From: an uncultured Eubacteriales bacterium
GTDB lineage: Bacteria; Bacillota; Clostridia; Oscillospirales; CAG-272
DNA: 64,000 bases
Assembly (NCBI GenBank): GCA_905187695.1
Contig: CAJJIY010000004.1
Coordinates: forward strand, 9,961 to 73,960
Direction: 5' to 3'
The position numbers and the translations under genes were made by a program. The stretch's first letter is position 1. Every line of letters begins with the position of its first letter. Under the pieces are notes generated by a model. That model saw only the letters and a program-made list of their open reading frames with translations. It did no database searches and had not been told where the DNA came from. Below are positions 52,213-59,498 of the stretch, one piece after another.

Positions 52213-53418
52213 ATGTCTTTTTCTGTGACGGGCGTGTCTTTCCTTGTGTTGACCGTCTTTATCATTGCCGCGGCCGGCTATGCGCTGGGCCGCATTACGA
52301 TTAAGGGTGTCAACCTCGGCACGGCCGGCGTTTTCATCGTGGCGCTTCTTTTCGGTGCACTTTTCCCGGACGCACTGGAAACCATGAAGGTAACGGCTCC
52401 TTCCAATGCGCTGAAGATCATTGAGAACATGGGATTGGTGCTTTTTGTGGCGGCCGTCGGCTTCATTGCCGGCCCCAGTTTCTTCAAGAATTTCAAGAAG
52501 AATTATAAGTCTTATGTGCTCCTTGGCGTGCTGATTATTCTGGCCGGCGGTCTTTCGGCTGTCGGATGCATTTACATTGCCCGTGCCGTGGCGGGGGCGG
52601 ATTGCGACACAAAAGAAATCACTTCAAAAATTGTTGGACTTCTTTCCGGTTCGCTGACTTCCACGCCCGCATTCTCGGCCGCAAAGGCCACAGCCGTGGA
52701 GCGATATGGTATTGACTATGAGAGGTATGTTACGGTTGGACATGGTGTTGCTTATCTTTTTGGTGTAATTGGAGTTGTGCTTTTTGTACAGCTCATTCCG
52801 AAACTGGCCAAGGCCGATATGGCAGCCGAACGCGAAAAGATCACGGCGATCGATACCGGCGACCGGGAGGATTCCGGCAAAAAACGGATCGAAATGGATC
52901 CCTTCGGTCTGGCGGCGTTTGCACTGGCGGTCGTCATCGGCATCCTGGTGGGCGCGGTCAAATTTTTCGGCGTTTTCAATCTTACCACCACCGGCGGCGT
53001 GCTGATCGTGGCGCTTCTTTTCGGCCATTTCAATCACATCGGCCCGGTCTCCATCATGCCCAAAGAATCCACGCTCAAGGTTTTCCGGGAGTTGGGACTC
53101 ATGCTCTTCCTCATTGGCGCGGGCGTCGCGGGCGGCATCAATTTTGTAGATTGTTTTAATCCACTTGATTTTTTGTATGGTGCAATAATGACGATCATTC
53201 CGATGATCATCGGCTATCTCTTTGCCAAATATGTTCTCAAGCTGCCGCTTCTCAACAACCTCGGTTCCATCACCGGCGGCATGACCTCCACCCCTGCGCT
53301 GGGTACGCTCATTAATGTGGCGGGCACCGAATCGGTGGCTTCTGCCTATGCGGCGACCTATCCTTTCGCGCTGATTTCGGTGGTGCTGGTTTCCGAATTC
53401 CTCATTATTTTGTTCTGA
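52213..53418 (+). CDS. AspT/YidE-family exchanger, short form
   Basis: A 401-residue membrane protein with about ten spans in two halves, each carrying a copy of the same motif: GSLTSTPAFSAA (near residue 138) and GGMTSTPALGTL (near 357). This is the aspartate:alanine exchanger fold. The central RCK_C (TrkA-C) pair found in AspT and YidE is replaced by a short charged loop (AEREKITAIDTGDREDSGKK). Position after the fumarate operon suggests exchange of aspartate, malate or fumarate for succinate. Codon choice in 52690-52800 and 53145-53190 is markedly more A/T-ending than around it. Confidence 0.83.
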   Translation: MSFSVTGVSFLVLTVFIIAAAGYALGRITIKGVNLGTAGVFIVALLFGALFPDALETMKVTAPSNALKIIENMGLVLFVAAVGFIAGPSFFKNFKKNYKSYVLLGVLIILAGGLSAVGCIYIARAVAGADCDTKEITSKIVGLLSGSLTSTPAFSAAKATAVERYGIDYERYVTVGHGVAYLFGVIGVVLFVQLIPKLAKADMAAEREKITAIDTGDREDSGKKRIEMDPFGLAAFALAVVIGILVGAVKFFGVFNLTTTGGVLIVALLFGHFNHIGPVSIMPKESTLKVFRELGLMLFLIGAGVAGGINFVDCFNPLDFLYGAIMTIIPMIIGYLFAKYVLKLPLLNNLGSITGGMTSTPALGTLINVAGTESVASAYAATYPFALISVVLVSEFLIILF

Positions 53419-53424
53419 CCTTTG

Positions 53425-53448
53425 GCGGGGCGGCTTCGGCCGTCCCGC
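53425..53448 (+). terminator. UUCG-capped hairpin between transporter genes
   Basis: A stem of about 10 bp closes on C(TTCG)G, a stable tetraloop, just past the exchanger stop. No strong T run follows, so it may act as a weak terminator or as an mRNA end-protecting structure. Confidence 0.45.
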
Positions 53449-53483
53449 ACTTTGCGGTGTAATTTGATCGGACGGGATTTTAT

Positions 53484-54761
53484 ATGGAACATTCTCTCAT
53501 TCTTTTGTATTTGGGTATCGCGCTGGCAGCCGGCCTTGCCATGAGCCGTTTTGCCAAACGGGTGGGGTTGCCGGCCGTCACAGGCTATTTGCTGGCCGGT
53601 ATTCTCATCGGGCCCTATGTGTTGGGGCGGCTTGGCATTCCGGGTCTGGGTTTTCCGGACTATGAGTCGGTTAAATCATTTGACATCATCAGCGAAGTGG
53701 CGCTTGGCTTCATTGCTTTTACCATTGGCAACGAGTTCCGTATGAGTGACCTGCGCAAAATCGGAAAGCAGGCCGTGGTTGTCGGCTTCTTCGAGGCACT
53801 GTCTGCCACGGCGGTGGTTGACGTCGCGCTGATCCTCTTGCATTTTATCCTTGGCGAGGAGAAATTTCCGCTTTCGGCTGCCATTACGTTGGGTGCGATT
53901 GCCGCTGCCACCGCACCTGCCGCCACGCTTATGGTGGTGCGGCAGTACAAGGCCAAAGGCCCGGTAACGCAGATTCTTTTGCCGATTGTGGCGTTGGATG
54001 ATGCCATTGCGTTGGTGGTTTTTGCGCTTTCCTTTGGCATTGCCCGGTCGCTCACCGGAGAGATCAATCTGCTTTCCGTGTTGGTGGAGCCGCTTCTGAA
54101 CATTGTGCTCTCGCTGGTCGGCGGCGCACTGATGGGGCTTCTTTTCACCCGATGCGAGCGATTTTTCCATTCGCGTTCCAAGCGCCTGGCGGTTTCGGTC
54201 ACTTTTGTGCTGCTGGCCATTGCGCTTTCGATGATGGAGTTTGACATCGGCGCACTACACCTGAGCTTTTCCAGCCTTCTGGTCTGCATGATGATGGGCA
54301 CCGTTTTCTGTAACACCTGCGATTTTTCGGCCGAGCTGATGGACCGCATCGACCGCTGGACAGCGCCGCTTTTCGTGCTGTTTTTCGTCCTTTCGGGCGC
54401 AGAACTTCAGCTGAATGTATTGGGAGATCTCAACAATCTTCTCATCGGTGTGGTTTATATTGTCTGCCGTTGTTTTGGCAAATATCTGGGCGCGTGGAGC
54501 GGTTCCACACTCATGAAGTGCGAACCGCAGGTGCAAAAGCATCTGGGCATTACGCTTTTCCCGCAGGCGGGTGTCGCGCTGGGCATGTCGCTGAGCGCGC
54601 TCAACGCTTTCCCCGAAAAGGAAGGACTGATGATCCGGAACATCGTGCTTTTCGGTGTGTTGGTCTATGAGCTGACCGGCCCGATGCTGACCAAACGGTC
54701 GCTGTTGGCCGCCGGAGAGATTGAGCCAGAAAAGCGCAAGAGCGCAAGAGGGAACATCTGA
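53484..54761 (+). CDS. cation:proton antiporter (KefB/Na+/H+ exchanger domain)
   Basis: CPA2-type antiporter of 425 residues with about twelve spans: VGLPAVTGYLLAGILIGPYVLG at the N-terminus is characteristic (span 2). The exchange-site region in the fifth span reads TAPAATLMVVRQY and the sixth begins LDDAIALVVFALSFG, with the acidic pair of this family. No RCK regulatory domain is attached. It may adjust Na+ or K+ and proton balance for the neighbouring exchanger, but this is only positional. Confidence 0.9.
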   Translation: MEHSLILLYLGIALAAGLAMSRFAKRVGLPAVTGYLLAGILIGPYVLGRLGIPGLGFPDYESVKSFDIISEVALGFIAFTIGNEFRMSDLRKIGKQAVVVGFFEALSATAVVDVALILLHFILGEEKFPLSAAITLGAIAAATAPAATLMVVRQYKAKGPVTQILLPIVALDDAIALVVFALSFGIARSLTGEINLLSVLVEPLLNIVLSLVGGALMGLLFTRCERFFHSRSKRLAVSVTFVLLAIALSMMEFDIGALHLSFSSLLVCMMMGTVFCNTCDFSAELMDRIDRWTAPLFVLFFVLSGAELQLNVLGDLNNLLIGVVYIVCRCFGKYLGAWSGSTLMKCEPQVQKHLGITLFPQAGVALGMSLSALNAFPEKEGLMIRNIVLFGVLVYELTGPMLTKRSLLAAGEIEPEKRKSARGNI

Positions 54762-54763
54762 AA

Positions 54764-54809
54764 AAGATAAAAATAAAACCGCGCAAACGCGCGGTTTTAT
54801 TTTTATCTT
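54764..54809. terminator. bidirectional terminator between convergent transcripts
   Basis: A 21-bp perfect stem with an AAAC loop, A-rich on the left and T-rich on the right, sits between the antiporter and the DUF4097 gene. Confidence 0.94.
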
Positions 54810-54810
54810 G

Positions 54811-55758
54811 TCAGGTTTCAAAAGAAAGGCGGATATTGCCGCTGTCGGTGGTCGCTTTGCATTTCCCGCCCGAAAGTGATTCCGGCACCTCCACACGGCC
54901 GCTTTTACTGCTGGTAATAAAGATTTTCTCGCTTTGAAGCGTCCCGGTAATGTCCCCGCTCTTGCTTTTCAGCGTCAGGCCGGCGGCATCGGCGCCGGCA
55001 AGAGAGATTTCTCCGCTGTCTGCCTGCGCAGTCAGTTCACCGGTGGCGGTGGCGTGATCCAACAGGATATCTCCGCTTGTGCTCTTGATTTCTATACTGC
55101 CGGCAGTAACATGATTTATTTCGGTTTTGCCGCTTTCGCTTGCCGCGGTCAACAGACCGGAAAAGACGCTGTTTTTTACGGTGATCTGTCCGCTTTTGCT
55201 TGTCAGCGTGGCAGTTTCTCCGTTGAAAGAATCCAGTTGAAGGTCTCCGCTGCCGTTTTTTGCGGTGAGGAACTTTGTTTTCGCACCCAACAGGATTCCG
55301 CCGCTTCCGCAGGTAATGTCGGCCTTCTCAAAGGAGAATTCCGCACCGATGGTGACGGAACCGCTGCCGCATTCAAGGTTCAATGCCTCAAAAGCCGTTT
55401 TTGTCAGATAGAAGGTGGCGCTTTCTTCTCCGACAAAAATGCCGAACCAATGGCCGTTCCCGGTCTTTTTTACTGTGAGCGTGCCGTTCGAAACCGTCAT
55501 TTCAACGGCGCAGTCGGGCATTTCTTCACAGACCAGATAGTTTTTGCCGTTGTCCGATGGATAGAAAGAGACATTCATATCGCCTGTCGAGAGGTTGATT
55601 TTTGTAAAGTTGTTGTCATTTAGCTCATAGGTCCGCGTTTCGGTTTTCCACACGCCTTTTTGCGAAAAATGAAATCCGGTGAGTAACCCCGCAATCAGGA
55701 AACACACAATGCCAAGGCCGCACAATGCGGCGGCCGCGATCAGAAGTCCTTTTTTCAT
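54811..55758 (-). CDS. DUF4097-family membrane-anchored beta-repeat protein
   Basis: A 315-residue protein with one N-terminal span (LLIAAAALCGLGIVCFLIAGLL, shown here only in part as a hydrophobic run) and an outside domain of short repeats of the type SKSGDI, SESGKTEI, STSGDILL and DSGEISL, which build a beta-solenoid. This is the DUF4097 family, usually a target of PadR/DUF1700 systems. It overlaps the DUF1700 gene as ATGA. Confidence 0.9.
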   Translation of the reverse strand: MKKGLLIAAAALCGLGIVCFLIAGLLTGFHFSQKGVWKTETRTYELNDNNFTKINLSTGDMNVSFYPSDNGKNYLVCEEMPDCAVEMTVSNGTLTVKKTGNGHWFGIFVGEESATFYLTKTAFEALNLECGSGSVTIGAEFSFEKADITCGSGGILLGAKTKFLTAKNGSGDLQLDSFNGETATLTSKSGQITVKNSVFSGLLTAASESGKTEINHVTAGSIEIKSTSGDILLDHATATGELTAQADSGEISLAGADAAGLTLKSKSGDITGTLQSEKIFITSSKSGRVEVPESLSGGKCKATTDSGNIRLSFET

Positions 55759-56357
55759 GCCGATACCTTCTTTCCGATAAAAAGAGATTTAAGAAAACGC
55801 AGAAACATCCGCGCCAGCGAGAGCAGGCCGCGGCACGCGCCGCCGATGCCGAAAGAGAGGAATACACTCAGTCCGATGGAGAAGAGGCCGATGCCAAAGA
55901 GGGCAAGCGCGGTGGAAAAAGCACCGCCGAACAGTGAAATAACGGTCAGCACCAGTCCGCCGATTCCCGTGATGAGCGTGGAAACAAGCAGGGCGGCCAA
56001 CACGGCCACCATGGAAAAAAGCAGAACATAAACAGTCAGAACCAGCGAAACAAGCAACACAAGGAACGGCAGATAAAGCGGTGCGCCCAGCACGAGCAAC
56101 AGAATTTCAATGCCGCGCAAGGATCGCTTCGGCTTGACTTTTGCCTTTACCAGCTTCGGGAGCGGCGTTGCCAACAGCACTTCCGAAACCGCGTCTTCCA
56201 CCGGCCCGATGGCCGCAACCGCTTCTTCCTCGCTCATGCCGTCTTCCATGCGGTCGCAAATCATTTCATCATAATAATCCGTCGATTTTTGAATATCGGC
56301 GGGATCAAGATCCGACAGACCGGCCCGCAGTCCGTCCAAAAATTCAGTTTTCGTCAT
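55755..56357 (-). CDS. DUF1700 (HAAS) domain membrane protein
   Basis: The N-terminal 60 residues form a HAAS-type helical domain (TKTEFLDGLRAGLSDL, then DYYDEMICDRMEDGMSEEEAV), followed by about three hydrophobic segments over residues 80-180. HAAS domains are thought to work with PadR regulators. It overlaps the padR-type gene by 14 bases and the DUF4097 gene by 4, so the three are one unit. Confidence 0.9.
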   Translation of the reverse strand: MTKTEFLDGLRAGLSDLDPADIQKSTDYYDEMICDRMEDGMSEEEAVAAIGPVEDAVSEVLLATPLPKLVKAKVKPKRSLRGIEILLLVLGAPLYLPFLVLLVSLVLTVYVLLFSMVAVLAALLVSTLITGIGGLVLTVISLFGGAFSTALALFGIGLFSIGLSVFLSFGIGGACRGLLSLARMFLRFLKSLFIGKKVSA

Positions 56358-56670
56358 GTGCGTCTCCCTCCCTGGTGACGAATTGATAGATGGCGTTCAT
56401 TTCCTGCCATTCTTTTTTAAAGGTTTCGATTTTCCCCAGCCCGGCCGGGGTAATGTGGTAATACTTCCGCAGGCGTCCGTTGTGTTCCGCTGTCCGGACG
56501 CTGAGAAAATCTGCCGCCTCCAGCCGCCGTAGAATCGGATAAAGTGTGGATTCCGATAGTTCAATGTAGGGCTTCAGATCCTTGACAATCCGATATCCCC
56601 ACGAATCCTCATTCCGGATGGCCGAAAGGACGCAGACATCCAGAAGTCCGCGTTTCAGTTGAATATCCAT
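56344..56670 (-). CDS. PadR-family transcriptional regulator
   Basis: Winged-helix regulator of 108 residues in the short PadR-s2 form: MDIQLKRGLLDVCVLSAI, DSWGYRIVKDL, then ESTLYPILRRLEAADFL (recognition helix) and the wing RKYYHITPAG. It is first in its operon. The promoter just upstream carries a 7-7 palindrome, so it most likely represses itself and the two membrane-protein genes. The inducer is unknown. Confidence 0.93.
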   Translation of the reverse strand: MDIQLKRGLLDVCVLSAIRNEDSWGYRIVKDLKPYIELSESTLYPILRRLEAADFLSVRTAEHNGRLRKYYHITPAGLGKIETFKKEWQEMNAIYQFVTREGDAHDEN

Positions 56671-56691
56671 GATAGTACCTCCTGTCGCGTA

Positions 56692-56712
56692 ATACTATAC
56701 AACACATAGTAT
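56692..56712. promoter_or_regulatory. ATACTAT-N7-ATAGTAT palindrome, likely PadR operator
   Basis: A perfect 7-bp dyad with a 7-base centre spans the -10 element and spacer of the padR promoter. A further ATAGTA half-site occurs near the ribosome binding site (56672-56677). Confidence 0.7.
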
Positions 56713-56722
56713 CAATTGTCAA
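56694..56722 (-). promoter_or_regulatory. sigma-A promoter of the padR operon
   Basis: TTGACA and TATAGT on the - strand with 17-base spacing, overlapped by the palindrome. Confidence 0.88.
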
Positions 56723-56760
56723 GTACTTTTTTCAAATTTTTCAAAAAAATATTTGCATTC

Positions 56761-56792
56761 AAAAACCCGGAAGGCTTGCGGCCTTCCGGGTT
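56761..56792 (-). terminator. intrinsic terminator of the isomerase operon
   Basis: A 12-bp stem (AACCCGGAAGGC paired with GCCTTCCGGGTT) with a 5-base loop, followed on the - strand by five T. It comes 5 bases after the last isomerase stop. Confidence 0.9.
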
Positions 56793-56796
56793 ACTT

Positions 56797-57612
56797 TTAC
56801 ATTTTGGAAATTTTCTGGATGCGCTCAAAGGCGGTGGCGAGGAATTCTTCCTCGGACAGATCTTTGTATTTGGCACCTTTTCCGACTTCCAGCGTCAGCG
56901 GGACGGTGCAGCCGTATTTTTTATACCGGCTCATCATGTCGGCGTAGTCAATGTTTCCGTCAAAGGGCAGGACATGAATGTCGGTGTCCTTCATCGGGTC
57001 TTCTTTGCTCCGGCCGAAGTTGTCGTGAATGTGCGTGCACAGCAGGCGGTCATGGAAGAAATCCAGGAAATGAGCGGTTTCGGTATAGCAGTGCTCGTGT
57101 CCGCAGTCAAAGCAGTATCCCACGGCTGGGATACGCTCATAGCGTTCCATCAGTGCCGCAACATTTCCGACATTCCGGATGTTTTCAAAAGCGATTTTCA
57201 CGCCCTTTTGCCAGGCGTATTCCACCAGGCGGTCAAAGTGGTAAAATCCGATATCGGAGAGCGGCGGAGCCACCCATCCGCCGGACACATGACTGACGAC
57301 CACCGGGATACCGGCTTCGGCCGCGCTGTCAATGGTTTCCAGGATCTGACGAAACAGATGAAAATAATCGCAACCGTCCATCCAGAATTCATTAGTGGAA
57401 ATCCAGCGTCCATCCTCAATTGTGTAAAAAGGAGCGTGAATGGTTTCTGCCGTAATGCCGTGCTTCTCACATTCGTTTTTGATCTCGCAGACCGTTTTTT
57501 TCTCAAAACTGCTGAGGAAAACCGTGTCAAATCCGGCCTCTTTGATTTTGGCAATATTTTCGGCCTCGCTGTGAGGCAGGCAGGAGGCGATGATACCCAA
57601 ATGTTGTTTCAT
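56797..57612 (-). CDS. sugar phosphate isomerase/epimerase (paralogue 3)
   Basis: Xylose-isomerase-like TIM barrel of 271 residues. Metal-site residues of the family are visible: Glu in KIAFENIRN, His/Asp in CFDCGHEHCY, His in CTHIHDNFG and Glu in LTLEVGKG. ATG 57612 has AAGGAG 6 bases upstream and aligns with its two paralogues. Very similar over the whole length to the next gene upstream, so it arose by tandem duplication. The substrate is unknown; tagatose- or psicose-type epimerisation or inositol metabolism are possible. Confidence 0.87.
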   Translation of the reverse strand: MKQHLGIIASCLPHSEAENIAKIKEAGFDTVFLSSFEKKTVCEIKNECEKHGITAETIHAPFYTIEDGRWISTNEFWMDGCDYFHLFRQILETIDSAAEAGIPVVVSHVSGGWVAPPLSDIGFYHFDRLVEYAWQKGVKIAFENIRNVGNVAALMERYERIPAVGYCFDCGHEHCYTETAHFLDFFHDRLLCTHIHDNFGRSKEDPMKDTDIHVLPFDGNIDYADMMSRYKKYGCTVPLTLEVGKGAKYKDLSEEEFLATAFERIQKISKM

Positions 57613-57634
57613 TTTTTTCTCCTTGGCGGGGAAG

Positions 57635-58453
57635 TTACATTTCGGAGATCTTCTTGATCCGCTCATAAGCGGTGGCAAGGAACTCTTCTTCGGTCAGGCC
57701 GTCATATTTCGCGCCCTTGCCGACTTCCAGCGTCAGCGGTGCGGTGCAACCGTATTTGTGATAGCGGTCCATCATGGCCTTGTAGTCGATGTCGCCGTCA
57801 AAGGGCAGCACATGAATGTCGGTATCCTTCTTGGGGTCGTCTTTGTCTTTGCCGAAATTGTCGTGAATGTGCGTGCACAGCAGACGGTTCCCGAAAAGGT
57901 CCAGGAAGGGGACCGTTACGGTGTAGCAGTGTTCGTGTCCGCAGTCATAGCAGAAACCGACTTCCTCTACTTTTTCGTAGCGTTCCATCAGGGCGGCCAG
58001 GTTTCCGACATCCTGCAGATTTTCAAAAGCAATCTTCACGCCCTTCTGAATGCAACGCTCCACCAGCGCGTCAAAGCGCTCCGCGCCCAGATCGTTATAG
58101 GGATCGGCCACGCCGCGCCCGCCGGAAACATGATGCACAATCACCGGAATACCGGCTTCGGCCGCCGCGTCGATAGAGGTGATGGAATGGCGGAAAAGGT
58201 GATAGTAAGAGGGGCCCAGCTTCCAGAAGTTATTGGTGTTGTAAAAACGGCCGTTATCCACCACGAAGAAGGGGGCATGAATGGTTTCAAGGGTAACGCC
58301 CTGTTTGTCACATTCGTTTTTGAGCTCGCAGGCGCCTTTGATGTCAAAAATGCCGGTAAAGACCGTGTCAAAGCCGGCGGCTTTGATCTTGGCGATGTTT
58401 TCAACCTCGGGATGGGGAAGGCAACTGCTTACAATACCCAAATGCTTTTCCAT
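57635..58453 (-). CDS. sugar phosphate isomerase/epimerase (paralogue 2)
   Basis: A 272-residue TIM-barrel protein with the same active-site set (AFENLQD, CYDCGHEHCY, CTHIHDNFG, LTLEVGKG). It shares long blocks with paralogue 3, such as NIAKIK-AGFDTVF, AAEAGIPV and KKDTDIHVLPFDG. It differs most in the region around residues 60-90 (NTNNFWKLGPSYYHLF), which would line the substrate pocket. AAAGGAG precedes its ATG. Middle gene of the three-gene operon. Confidence 0.87.
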   Translation of the reverse strand: MEKHLGIVSSCLPHPEVENIAKIKAAGFDTVFTGIFDIKGACELKNECDKQGVTLETIHAPFFVVDNGRFYNTNNFWKLGPSYYHLFRHSITSIDAAAEAGIPVIVHHVSGGRGVADPYNDLGAERFDALVERCIQKGVKIAFENLQDVGNLAALMERYEKVEEVGFCYDCGHEHCYTVTVPFLDLFGNRLLCTHIHDNFGKDKDDPKKDTDIHVLPFDGDIDYKAMMDRYHKYGCTAPLTLEVGKGAKYDGLTEEEFLATAYERIKKISEM

Positions 58454-58473
58454 GATTTTTTCTCCTTTTGCGG

Positions 58474-59271
58474 TTATTTCAGTTCGGAAATGGCCTTCAG
58501 GCGATCATAGGCCATTTTGAGGTAGGCTTCGTTTGAAAGCTCTTCGTAAGGAGCTTTTTTTCCGACCTCCAGGATCAGAGTGCCGCTGTAATCCACGGCG
58601 TTGATTTCACGCATCATCTGCGCGAAATCCAGATTGCCGTCACCGACCAACAGATGATAGTCGGCATCGGTCATGGGTTTTTCCTTGTCCCGTCCGTAGT
58701 TGTCATGAATATGTGTGCAGAAAAGCCGTTTGCCGAAGGTCTCCAGATAGCGGATATCCTCGGTGTAGCAGTGCTCGTGACCGCAATCGTAGCAGAAACC
58801 GACATGGGGCACGCGTTCATAGCGTTCCATCATAGCGGCCAGCACGCCGAACTTGCGGATGTTTTCAAAAGCAATCCGCACGCCCTTTTCTCCCGCATAT
58901 TCCACCAGCGCATCAAAGCGCGAAAGGCCGATGTCGGTGATGGGCGGTGCCGTCCAGCCGGAAGAAAGATGCATGACGATCATGTTGCATCCGCAACCTG
59001 CGGCGGCGTCAATCGCCTGTTTTGTCCGGTTGTAGAGGTCAAGATAATCCAGGTTATTTTTCCAGAAATCATTGATCCCCCGGAACGGCGCATGGATGAA
59101 ATCCAGCGTTAATCCCAGCCGGTCTCCTTTTTCTCGCAGTTCGGCAACGGCTTTTTCATCGATGAGTTCGGTAAAAAAGCAGTTGAAGCCGGCTGCGGCC
59201 ATGAGCGGGAGCGCGTCTGTGCGGGCAACGCCGGGCAAACATTCGCAGACGATGCCGAGTTTTCTTTCCAT
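58474..59271 (-). CDS. sugar phosphate isomerase/epimerase (paralogue 1)
   Basis: A 265-residue TIM-barrel protein, the first of the three and the most divergent. It keeps AFENIRKFG, CYDCGHEHCY, CTHIHDNYG and LILEVGKK but lacks the NIAKIK block and has a shorter helix after FIHAPF. ATG 59271 has AGGAGG 5 bases upstream; the longer frame to 59439 runs through the promoter. It is preceded by a leader with two hairpins. Confidence 0.87.
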   Translation of the reverse strand: MERKLGIVCECLPGVARTDALPLMAAAGFNCFFTELIDEKAVAELREKGDRLGLTLDFIHAPFRGINDFWKNNLDYLDLYNRTKQAIDAAAGCGCNMIVMHLSSGWTAPPITDIGLSRFDALVEYAGEKGVRIAFENIRKFGVLAAMMERYERVPHVGFCYDCGHEHCYTEDIRYLETFGKRLFCTHIHDNYGRDKEKPMTDADYHLLVGDGNLDFAQMMREINAVDYSGTLILEVGKKAPYEELSNEAYLKMAYDRLKAISELK

Positions 59272-59294
59272 ATAGTCCTCCTTGTTTCGGTAAC

Positions 59295-59339
59295 CCGCCG
59301 GTTTGCCGGCGGTGACAGTGCAGATTTTAGGAAATCTGC
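59295..59339 (-). promoter_or_regulatory. two hairpins in the isomerase operon leader
   Basis: CCGCCGG/CCGGCGG (59295-59312, loop TTTG) and GCAGATTT/AAATCTGC (59320-59339) both fold within the roughly 75-base leader. Neither is followed by a T run. They may be mRNA-stability elements or a regulatory leader. Confidence 0.5.
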
Positions 59340-59352
59340 CTATATCGGCTAC

Positions 59353-59381
59353 AGTATAACACACCCTTTGTTGTTTTGCAA
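59353..59381 (-). promoter_or_regulatory. sigma-A promoter of the isomerase operon
   Basis: TTGCAA and TATACT on the - strand, 17 bases apart, with the start point near 59346. Confidence 0.85.
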
Positions 59382-59498
59382 GGCAAAAAAGAAATATTTT
59401 CGGCACAAGCGCACAGACCGGACGCTTTGCCTGGCGCAATCTTCTTTTTCTTCAAGTTCCCGCATAAAATGGGAGGAAAAACCAAGGAGGAAAAGGGC

